5,874 bases of DNA from Thermotoga sp. (GTDB taxonomy: Bacteria > Thermotogota > Thermotogae > B3-G13). This document shows positions 1 through 5,872 of the stretch, piece by piece. Position numbers and translations under genes: made by a program. The DNA is taken from positions 1 to 5,874 of the forward strand of contig QNAT01000090.1 of the NCBI GenBank assembly GCA_003641555.1, written 5' to 3'. Position 1 is the stretch's first letter. Each line of letters starts with the position of its first letter. Under the pieces are notes generated by a model, which saw only the letters and a program-made list of their open reading frames with translations, searched no databases and had not been told where the DNA came from.

Positions 1-599
1 TAAAAGACCTTCCTTTCCTATACTCCAAATGGAACTTGAATTCTAAGATCGCGAAAAATAGTGATGTCGAGGGTCTAATAGATGGGTTAAGTGGTGACGG
101 TGCCGTAGTTCTTACCTTTAATCTCTCCTCTACTTCTACGACTGATGAGGAAGAAACCGCTCTTGCGAGCCCAACCGTTTATCTGATAGCGAGTATAAAG
201 AACGCCAGAGGCAAACAATCCGTACTCAATCTCATAGCCAAACGTCCTACAAAACAGGTAAGCAAATACGGAGGAACTCTTTACACGATTAATCCTGATA
301 ATCCTGCATCTTCTACCATCGTTTTCCTGGATGATAAAAGAGTAGTAGTATGTCTGACTGGAGAGGGTGAAGAGCATCTCTCAAGCCTGGTGGGAACGCC
401 ACAAAAGACTTATGAGCAAACTCCACTTTTAGATACGTTGAAATCCATTTTAGAACCCAGACCTACCGTCATGATAGGAATATTGAATGCAGAGGATATA
501 TTTCAAAAGGCATTTCAATCTGGAGGAAACAATATCGCCGTATTTCAGGTATTCTGGGGAAATGATGGTCTACTTTATTTCAGAACGATACTTCGTTGA
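1..599 (+). CDS. Hypothetical protein, 3' part only (5' end outside window)
   Basis: I do not recognise this protein. The frame is open from base 3 to the TGA at 597-599 (198 residues) and runs off the left edge, so this is a C-terminal part. A TTG at 36 could be read as a start, but no ribosome binding site is suitably spaced before it and the coding-like frame continues upstream (KDLPFLYSKWN), so I reject it. The visible part is soluble-looking, with no clear membrane segment and no cysteine pair or known catalytic motif. Alternating hydrophobic stretches (GAVVLTFNLSS, PTVYLIASIK, STIVFLDDKRVVVCL, TVMIGILNAEDIF) suggest a mixed beta-sheet domain. This loosely recalls DUF3352-like surface proteins, a guess only. 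It overlaps the helicase start by one base, so the two genes are probably co-transcribed and translationally coupled. That does not establish a shared function. Confidence 0.75.
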   Translation, partial: KDLPFLYSKWNLNSKIAKNSDVEGLIDGLSGDGAVVLTFNLSSTSTTDEEETALASPTVYLIASIKNARGKQSVLNLIAKRPTKQVSKYGGTLYTINPDNPASSTIVFLDDKRVVVCLTGEGEEHLSSLVGTPQKTYEQTPLLDTLKSILEPRPTVMIGILNAEDIFQKAFQSGGNNIAVFQVFWGNDGLLYFRTILR

Positions 600-3139
600 T
601 GAACTGTATAGATGAATTCGTAGTTGTAAACTTCTTATCCGATGATGAGATAGAAATAGGTACGACTAAACGGGCAGATCGTGTTCATATATTAGATCTG
701 CCTGCACATTTCGATAGGGCATCTTCGTTCTTAGCAGTTCGCTCTCGACGTGAAGAAAAGCGATTGCCTTCAAAACTTCCAATTGTGGACATATCACTGC
801 TCTCCGTATTCATCTTCCCTACGGGGGAATCTGCAATTCTCAAGGAATACATCGATGATTTTTCTATTTCTAATGGGGAAAATGCCTTAGAATATCTGAT
901 CACTCATGTTTCAAAAAAGAGTGGGTTCGATAGAATAGAAGAATTGTGGGAAAGAGAGGGAAGGTTTGAATCTAAGATCATATCTAATGCATTGTTAACC
1001 AGGGCTTCAGTTACTCGAATAGAAGAGAAAGAAAACAAAGTAATGGGAAAAAGAGTAACCAAATTGTCCAATGTGTTTGGTGATAACGGTACATTATCCC
1101 AAATATTGAAAGGTTATGAAGCGAGAATGCCTCAAATGGATATGGCAGGGTGTGTTTCAGATGCACTTGTGAATGATAGGGTACAATTCATAGAGGCAGA
1201 CACTGGTACGGGGAAATCCATAGGCTATCTCGTACCCCTTTTACTGGCAATTCGTGACAATGACTCAAAGGCCATCATTTCAACGAAGACGAAGGTCCTG
1301 CAGGATCAACTCATCGATAAAGATATCCCTATAGTCAAAGATGCCATAGGGAATACCTCAAATCTCAAGATCCATCTACTCAAAGGAAGGTCTAATTATC
1401 TTTGCCTGTTGAAGGCAATGAATTCTATGAATGAAGGTCGTCAGATCGGTTTGGAAGGCGATGTTTCATCTCAAATGTGGCTGGCGTTTCTCGAACGCTG
1501 GCTTTCTGATACCAAAGATGGAGATATACAATCCATAAACGAAAGAGCACGTGACTACATCGATGTGAATAAACTCCGCTTTCTCACTTCTTCTAAGGAA
1601 GATTGCATAGGAAGATATTGTCCCTTTAAAGATAGGTGCTTCCTGTTGAAGGAGCGACAGGAAGCAAGAAATAGCGATCTATTGGTCGTAAACCACTCTT
1701 TACTACTATCAGAGCATGTAATGCGAAGCGATACAGACGATCTTTGTATCTTACCTCCTGCGGATTACTTAGTGGTAGATGAAGCTCATCGTTTTGCAGA
1801 TGTAGCGATGTCAACACTTGGACATGATATTTCTTATAAAGAGAGTAAAAATTTCATAAATTCCCTCGCGATATTCGATGAAAAGACAGGAAGGTCTAAA
1901 GGCATAATGAGTGAATGCTTTTTATCCATTTTTGGTAAGGATGCAAAGAAGTTAACCAGAGAATCCGAACGATTCGATACGGTGTTAAAACGCATTTTGG
2001 AGAGAGAAGATACACTTTTTAGAGGAATCGAAGGTGAGAATACTGCTCCATGGAAAGTACAATATAACGATATGGCAGAAGAGCTGGAATTAACCCTGAA
2101 AGAATGCATCGACATCATGATAAATATAGAGGGAAAACTGGATGATAAAATAGAAAATGAGGTGAATACGGAAAACGATGTGGTGCTGCTTTTAAGGGTC
2201 AAGAATGTGATCGAAAAACTCGATAATTGGGCAGAATGCCTCCATCTTCTGATAAATGGGGAAGACAACGTCTGGGTAAAATATATCGAATGGAGAGAGG
2301 GCGAACCTTCTCTACACATCAGAAAGATAGATATTGCGGAGGATATTTCCGATATTTTCGACTCTTACAGAAGTGTTATTCTCACATCGGCAACGTTGAA
2401 TATAAACAGCAGTTTTTCATTTGTCACCTCACAATTAGGCCTGGATAGATGGGAAGAGGATAGAAAAGCGAGACTCGGATTCTCCATATTACCACCTGTC
2501 TTCAATTATTCCAAACAGGCACTATTTCTCATTCCTTCAGATATCGAAGAGTATCATTACGAGGAATGGGGATACGAAAGGTATATAACATCGATCTCCC
2601 GGATATTGACCTCATTGATATCAAAAGTACACAGGAAGACCCTCGTGCTATTCACCTCTTATCGGGATATGAATGCCGTTTTAAGTAATGTAGAAAATGA
2701 GGGTTACAACATATCGGTTCAGGGAAAAGATGGAAACGCCCAGGAAGTGATAGCGAAATTTAGAGGAACAGGTTCAAACGTTGCATTTGGAGTAAAGAGT
2801 CTATGGGAAGGAATAGATCTTCCCGGCTCATCTCTCGAGATCCTGATCATAGTGAAACTTCCGTTTGATAATCCAAGAAATCCTCTGACAAACAAGTTGA
2901 ATTCCCTTAAGGGATTCGGAAATTACATGCTGCCCAGGATGATCCTGGATCTGAAACAAGGAATAGGACGATTGATAAGAAAACTCGATGATAAGGGGAT
3001 CGTACTTTGTCTCGATAACAGGGTCTTGAAGAAATCTTATGGAAATGTAGTAATACATTCACTTCCTGAAGGAATGGGAGTGAAGGTGGCACGTTGGAAA
3101 AAGTGCTTGAGAACGATCGAAGATTTTTTCAAAGAATAG
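599..3139 (+). CDS. dinG: DinG/XPD-family ATP-dependent DNA helicase with Fe-S cluster motif and vestigial N-terminal exonuclease-like domain
   Basis: Superfamily 2 helicase of the DinG/XPD group, expected to unwind DNA 5' to 3' using ATP and to act in repair or at replication-transcription conflicts. Numbering is from the ATG at 599 (846 residues). A Q-motif-like stretch lies near 173-185; Walker A DTGTGKS is 201-207; DEAH is 394-397; TSATL (motif III) is 596-600; LWEGIDLPG (motif V) is 735-743; QGIGRLIR (motif VI) is 787-794. Cysteines 269, 336, 341 and 347, between Walker A and DEAH, fit the four ligands of the family's [4Fe-4S] cluster. Residues 1-110 resemble a shortened DnaQ-type exonuclease domain without its acidic residues (see findings). 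E. coli DinG (about 716 residues) lacks this domain and Firmicute DinG (about 930) has a full one, so this length is intermediate. The ATG overlaps the preceding stop (TGATG) and has no good Shine-Dalgarno, suggesting coupling. An in-frame TTG at 596 is an alternative start. Confidence 0.92.
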   Translation: MNCIDEFVVVNFLSDDEIEIGTTKRADRVHILDLPAHFDRASSFLAVRSRREEKRLPSKLPIVDISLLSVFIFPTGESAILKEYIDDFSISNGENALEYLITHVSKKSGFDRIEELWEREGRFESKIISNALLTRASVTRIEEKENKVMGKRVTKLSNVFGDNGTLSQILKGYEARMPQMDMAGCVSDALVNDRVQFIEADTGTGKSIGYLVPLLLAIRDNDSKAIISTKTKVLQDQLIDKDIPIVKDAIGNTSNLKIHLLKGRSNYLCLLKAMNSMNEGRQIGLEGDVSSQMWLAFLERWLSDTKDGDIQSINERARDYIDVNKLRFLTSSKEDCIGRYCPFKDRCFLLKERQEARNSDLLVVNHSLLLSEHVMRSDTDDLCILPPADYLVVDEAHRFADVAMSTLGHDISYKESKNFINSLAIFDEKTGRSKGIMSECFLSIFGKDAKKLTRESERFDTVLKRILEREDTLFRGIEGENTAPWKVQYNDMAEELELTLKECIDIMINIEGKLDDKIENEVNTENDVVLLLRVKNVIEKLDNWAECLHLLINGEDNVWVKYIEWREGEPSLHIRKIDIAEDISDIFDSYRSVILTSATLNINSSFSFVTSQLGLDRWEEDRKARLGFSILPPVFNYSKQALFLIPSDIEEYHYEEWGYERYITSISRILTSLISKVHRKTLVLFTSYRDMNAVLSNVENEGYNISVQGKDGNAQEVIAKFRGTGSNVAFGVKSLWEGIDLPGSSLEILIIVKLPFDNPRNPLTNKLNSLKGFGNYMLPRMILDLKQGIGRLIRKLDDKGIVLCLDNRVLKKSYGNVVIHSLPEGMGVKVARWKKCLRTIEDFFKE

Positions 3140-3145
3140 AAATCA

Positions 3146-3541
3146 TCATGGTTTCATATTGCTTTCTCCAGCGAAATCCTTTAAGCTGGTGTCTTCCAGA
3201 ATATCCATAATTCTTTGCTCGAGTGTTGTTATTCCGTAATATGCGCCACACTCATTTTTGCATTCTTTGCTTTCGCATTCTTCCAGTGTCATCTTTTCGA
3301 AGGTTTTTACTACATCACCTATGGATATGTCTTCGGGATTTTTTTTCAAGCAATAACCCCCTTTTTTCCCTTTCATACTCTCGAGCATACCAGCCTTGTT
3401 TAACCTGATCAATATCTTCTTCAAATAATCGAAGGATATATCCAGATTCTCGGATAACTCATTTAGAGAGACCATTTCTTTTTTTTGCGATATATATACC
3501 AGAGATCTGACTGCATATTTCGTCGTCTTTGAAAAGAACAT
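3146..3541 (-). CDS. Rrf2-family transcriptional regulator (IscR-like), distal gene of the iscS-iscU operon
   Basis: A 131-residue winged-helix DNA-binding protein of the Rrf2 family (IscR, NsrR and CymR relatives). The opening FFSKTTKYAVRSLVYIS is typical of the family. The helix-turn-helix lies around 25-46 (SLNELSENLDISFDYLKKIL), and the wing carries the conserved KGKKGGYCL at 57-65. A cluster of cysteines follows at 89, 94 and 98 (C-x4-C-x3-C), where IscR binds its cluster through three cysteines and a histidine. The spacing is tighter than the C-x5-C-x5-C of E. coli IscR and no histidine follows nearby, so cluster type and ligands are uncertain. The start lies two bases after the iscU stop, with only a weak purine-rich site (GGTGGA), so translation is probably coupled. 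It most likely senses Fe-S status and represses its own operon through the inverted repeat at 5392-5408 (inference). The regulator comes last here, whereas in the enterobacterial isc operon it comes first. Confidence 0.88.
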   Translation of the reverse strand: MFFSKTTKYAVRSLVYISQKKEMVSLNELSENLDISFDYLKKILIRLNKAGMLESMKGKKGGYCLKKNPEDISIGDVVKTFEKMTLEECESKECKNECGAYYGITTLEQRIMDILEDTSLKDFAGESNMKP

Positions 3542-3543
3542 AA

Positions 3544-4179
3544 TCAGTAATCCACCACTCTCAGATCGAGTTTTCTGATCTCTTTTATTTCACCCATATA
3601 CTCTTGAATCTCTTCAAGAACATTTTGTTTGAACTTATCTGTTTCATCGAATGTGATCTCTATAGTCAGGTTACCATCTTCAAATTTCAGATACTTGACC
3701 AGTTTCGCTGCAACGATGTTTTCTCCTGTTTTGGGGTATATGATTTTCTCGAGTCTTTCGATTATATAATTTTCATCAACAATGGCATTGTGTTTTATTC
3801 CGAGTTTCTTCTCCTCGTAATTCTTAATAGCGGCTTTCAAGCCATCCACAGCGAGTACAGAGCAATGGATCTTAACGGGTGGTAGGCCTCCGAGCTCCTC
3901 CGAAGCTTGTTTCCACGTTACTTTCTTGGCTTCCTCTACGCGCTTACCTTTTGTCATTTCCGTTACTATAGAACCTGTTGCAATATTTGATGCACAGCCA
4001 TAAGATAAGAACTTTATATCTTTAATCCTATCATTATCTATCTTCAAAAACACCGTAACTTGATCACCACATGCCGGACTACCGACGGTGGCAACACCAT
4101 CCGGATTCTCTATCTCACCAACATTCCTCGGGTTCTTGAAATGCTCTATTACTTTATCAGTGTATTTTATAACTGCCAT
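3544..4179 (-). CDS. iscU: IscU-type Fe-S cluster scaffold protein fused to a C-terminal MIP18/DUF59-like domain
   Basis: Scaffold on which [2Fe-2S] or [4Fe-4S] clusters are assembled from iron and desulfurase-supplied sulfur before transfer to client proteins. Numbered from the ATG at 4179 (211 residues), the three cluster-binding cysteines are C37 (SPACGD), C62 (SYGCAS) and C106 (KIHCS), with D39 also conserved. LPPVK at 99-103 matches the chaperone-binding motif of E. coli IscU and falls at the same positions. Residues 1 to about 125 form the complete IscU domain. Standard IscU ends near residue 128, but this protein continues for about 85 residues. Residues 138-208 resemble the MIP18/DUF59 fold (IIERLEKIIYPKTGENIV, then a strand-rich stretch, then a final helix and strand), yet lack the family's cysteine. 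The ATG is chosen because an AGGAGG lies nine bases before it; the upstream in-frame TTG at 4188 abuts that AGGAGG. The gene lies between iscS and the Rrf2 gene. Confidence 0.9.
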   Translation of the reverse strand: MAVIKYTDKVIEHFKNPRNVGEIENPDGVATVGSPACGDQVTVFLKIDNDRIKDIKFLSYGCASNIATGSIVTEMTKGKRVEEAKKVTWKQASEELGGLPPVKIHCSVLAVDGLKAAIKNYEEKKLGIKHNAIVDENYIIERLEKIIYPKTGENIVAAKLVKYLKFEDGNLTIEITFDETDKFKQNVLEEIQEYMGEIKEIRKLDLRVVDY

Positions 4180-4184
4180 ATCAC

Positions 4185-5372
4185 TCAACCTCCTACTCTA
4201 ACTCGACTTATCGTGCTCTGTTTTCTCAATCTCTCAACGATAGGAATGAGCTTGTCAATAAAGACATCTATCTGTTTTTTTGTATTATCCCAACCCAGAG
4301 TCAATCTAATCGATCCATGTGCCATTTCGTGATCTCTTCCTATAGCACTGAGTATATAATTTACCTTAAGATCACTTGAAGCACAGGCAGAACCGGTTGC
4401 CACAACTATATCTTCAAAATCAAGGAATAGAGTAATGGATTCTCCTTCTATATATCTTATAGAATAATTCACATTATCAACAGCCCTTTCTCCAATCTTT
4501 GGCCCATTCAACACGATATCTGATATATTTTTTTCCATTTTATCTACGAGATAGTGTTGTATATCAGAACAATGTTTAACATATCTTTCTCGATTCTCAA
4601 CAGCAAATTTTACAGATTCTGATATGCCTACGATCCCGGGTATATTCTCTGCACCCGGGGTATAAGGAGAGGTTTCAACAAATCCAAAGATCACAGGCTT
4701 AAGATTCTTTGCATCTCTGGCAATTACAGCTCCTGTGCCTTTCGGACCATATATCTTATGTCCACTCAGTGTCAAGAAATCTATATCCAGCTGCGACAGA
4801 TCTATCTTCACAGAATTTACAGCCTCACAGCCATCCACTAAAATCATTATCTTATCGTTATAATTCTTCACGATATCGATGATCTCTTTAACATTTTGAA
4901 CAGTTCCTATGGTGTGATTCACATACGTTATGGCTACCAACCTGGTATCCCTGGTCAAGCTTGCCCTTAACTCATCCAGCGCTACGTAACCGTTTTCATC
5001 GGTGTTGAGAAGTGTTACTTTAGTACCTTTCTTTTTGTAGTATCCGTAAGGCTTCAATATGGATAGATGATCGACTTTAGAGGCTATCAAATGTGTGTGT
5101 TGCAGATCTGCATCTCTGAGCAGACCATGTATTACCAGATTGTTTGCAAGAGTGCCCCCGGAAGTGAATATAACGTTACCTTTTCTCAAACCAAAAGCAT
5201 TTAATATCGCTTTCTTTGATCTTTCAATAACTTCGCTGATCTCTGTACCTGTAGATGTAAACGAAGCAGGTAACCAGAAGTGTTCGTTAAAATACGGCTT
5301 CATTTTTTCAAATATTTCCTCTTTTAAAGGAGTAGTTCGATAATGGTCTAAATATATATATTCTTCTCTCAT
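4185..5372 (-). CDS. iscS: Cysteine desulfurase, NifS/IscS type (divergent PLP pocket)
   Basis: PLP-dependent class V aminotransferase-fold enzyme that takes sulfur from L-cysteine, giving alanine and an enzyme persulfide that is passed to the scaffold. Its 395 residues are the normal family length. PLP lysine K206 lies in SGHKIYGPKG (203-212), D180 in VDGCEAV is the ring-nitrogen partner, and H102 (VDHLSIL) matches the stacking histidine. The persulfide cysteine is C330 in ATGSACASS, on the long mobile loop of the IscS/NifS group rather than the short SufS loop. EGES (309-312) and the late SIRLTLG are also family features. Several usually conserved positions differ: DHYRTT for D-x-[AS]-A-T-T, GGTLANN for GATESNN, NHTIG for NNEIG, E183 for Gln, and TPGAEN for RSGT (see findings). 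The ATG has a good ribosome binding site and an ideal promoter upstream. It is the first gene of the operon. Its partner is almost certainly the adjacent IscU; nifS is an alternative name. Confidence 0.9.
   Translation of the reverse strand: MREEYIYLDHYRTTPLKEEIFEKMKPYFNEHFWLPASFTSTGTEISEVIERSKKAILNAFGLRKGNVIFTSGGTLANNLVIHGLLRDADLQHTHLIASKVDHLSILKPYGYYKKKGTKVTLLNTDENGYVALDELRASLTRDTRLVAITYVNHTIGTVQNVKEIIDIVKNYNDKIMILVDGCEAVNSVKIDLSQLDIDFLTLSGHKIYGPKGTGAVIARDAKNLKPVIFGFVETSPYTPGAENIPGIVGISESVKFAVENRERYVKHCSDIQHYLVDKMEKNISDIVLNGPKIGERAVDNVNYSIRYIEGESITLFLDFEDIVVATGSACASSDLKVNYILSAIGRDHEMAHGSIRLTLGWDNTKKQIDVFIDKLIPIVERLRKQSTISRVRVGG
4189..4194 (-). promoter_or_regulatory. Ribosome binding site of iscU, inside the end of iscS
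   Basis: A perfect AGGAGG (minus strand) lies nine bases before the ATG at 4179 and is encoded within the last codons of the desulfurase. It decides the iscU start: the TTG at 4188 has zero spacing from it and overlaps the iscS stop codon, so it is unlikely to be used. The arrangement suggests tight translational linkage between desulfurase and scaffold. Confidence 0.85.
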
Positions 5373-5375
5373 ATT

Positions 5376-5382
5376 CCACCTC
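5376..5382 (-). promoter_or_regulatory. Ribosome binding site of iscS
   Basis: On the minus strand AGAGGTGG precedes the ATG at 5372, with three bases between GG and ATG (six counted from GAGG). It is a strong but not perfect Shine-Dalgarno match, and no other in-frame start nearby has one, which supports the chosen iscS start. Confidence 0.7.
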
Positions 5383-5391
5383 TACTTAATA

Positions 5392-5408
5392 GTGATAATT
5401 TTTATCAC
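5392..5408. promoter_or_regulatory. Candidate operator: 7-3-7 perfect inverted repeat at the iscS transcription start
   Basis: GTGATAA (5392-5398) and TTATCAC (5402-5408) form a perfect inverted repeat around TTT. It begins one base past the -10 box on the downstream side and covers the expected transcription start (about 5403), so a dimer bound here would block RNA polymerase. The operon encodes an Rrf2 dimeric regulator, the obvious candidate ligand (inference). The sequence is not a clear match to the E. coli IscR type 1 or type 2 sites as I remember them. An RNA hairpin in the leader is less likely, because transcription would start inside the repeat. Confidence 0.7.
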
Positions 5409-5409
5409 C

Positions 5410-5438
5410 ATTATACCGTAAAGAATTATTCCTGTCAA
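5410..5438 (-). promoter_or_regulatory. Sigma-70/sigma-A promoter of the iscS-iscU-rrf2 operon
   Basis: On the minus strand a perfect -35 box TTGACA (5438-5433) and a perfect -10 box TATAAT (5415-5410) are separated by exactly 17 bases. Transcription would start near 5403, giving a leader of about 30 bases before the iscS ATG. A consensus promoter this strong normally needs a repressor, consistent with the inverted repeat directly downstream. AT-rich tracts at about 5460-5485 could act as an upstream element, but that is weak evidence. Confidence 0.9.
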
Positions 5439-5604
5439 GCCTAACGAATTTGGAAAGATATGAAATTTTTGTTACAGTGAAAAAACTACTCAATTCAGGT
5501 TATATCATAACAGCTGCTCGGTGATTTTTCTAAAAGGATATCGGGGTTTGTAAAACCGCTATGTCAATCCATTTTTTATCCCCCAATTTATGTTCATTTC
5601 TTTT
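5439..5604. other. AT-rich intergenic stretch without a recognisable gene
   Basis: I see no credible coding frame, RNA gene or terminator here. The bases nearest the promoter are A/T-tract rich. A small GGTTT-GTA-AAACC hairpin lies near 5545-5557 but has no T-run after it. This stretch separates the operon promoter from the palindromic element to its right. Confidence 0.5.
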
Positions 5605-5784
5605 GTTTTGATACAAGTCAAACGAACCAAAGAAAAGATCAAGGCTAGTACGAAATTTGCTAAAATTCTTCGCAAAAATGTTAAAAATGATAAACTCGCT
5701 TCGCTCAGACAGTATCATTTTCCTAACACATTTTTCCTCGAATTCCTTAACGCAAATTTCGTAATGCCGACTTAAAGTCAAAAC
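5605..5784. repeat. Large imperfect palindromic element (about 180 bases)
   Basis: The two halves are imperfect inverted copies. From outside inward: GTTTTGA (5605-5611) with TCAAAAC (5778-5784); CGAAATTTGC (5651-5660) with GCAAATTTCG (5752-5761), 10 of 10; AATTC (5664-5668) with GAATT (5740-5744); AAAAATG (5674-5680) with CATTTTT (5729-5735); AAAATGATA (5684-5692) with TATCATTTT (5713-5721), 9 of 9. The 20-base centre (5693-5712) contains CTCGCTTCGCTC, a mirror sequence. The left half carries about 23 extra bases (about 5621-5643), which form part of a smaller hairpin with TTTCTTT (5597-5603) and AAAGAAA (5629-5635). It resembles a MITE-like or dispersed intergenic repeat. Short open frames run through it on both strands, but I judge them by-products of the palindrome. 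No clear target-site duplication is visible. Confidence 0.72.
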
Positions 5785-5831
5785 CTCAACGGGACAATTT
5801 CATCTTACACCATACATACCCATAACCGTAG

Positions 5832-5872
5832 GGACGGGAGTTTACCTCCTGTCCGATTCGCCAAAGGCGAAT
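5832..5872. repeat. REP-like pair of adjacent hairpins at the window edge
   Basis: Hairpin one: GGACGGGAG (5832-5840) pairs with CTCCTGTCC (5846-5854) over nine pairs, one of them G-T, with a five-base loop. Hairpin two: ATTCGCC (5856-5862) pairs perfectly with GGCGAAT (5866-5872) around AAA. They are separated by one base and are much more GC-rich than the surrounding DNA. The preceding CCGTAGGGACGGG recalls dispersed palindromic repeats in several bacterial genomes (from memory, not searched). A terminator is possible, but no T-run is visible before the window ends. Confidence 0.6.

Noticed and set aside
36..38. TTG as the start of the first gene
   Set aside because: No spaced ribosome binding site precedes it and the frame stays open and coding-like to the window edge, so a truncated gene is the better reading.
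1834..2319. 161-residue minus-strand open frame inside the helicase gene
   Set aside because: It is serine-rich low-complexity translation antisense to a clearly conserved helicase, a typical shadow frame.
3168..3189. CCAGC...GCTGG stem as a terminator for dinG
   Set aside because: It has only five pairs with a 12-base loop, lies inside the Rrf2 coding region, and has no T-run after it.
4186..4188. TTG start for iscU overlapping the iscS stop
   Set aside because: It directly abuts the AGGAGG with no spacer. The ATG nine bases downstream of that site also puts C37, C106 and LPPVK at the same positions as in E. coli IscU.
5590..5775. 61-residue open frame on the plus strand
   Set aside because: It mirrors the same palindrome on the other strand. 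Its composition reflects the inverted repeat rather than a protein, and no promoter or ribosome binding site is evident.
5530..5781. 83-residue open frame on the minus strand
   Set aside because: It lies almost entirely within the palindromic element and has no Shine-Dalgarno or recognisable domain. It is best explained as a by-product of the repeat.
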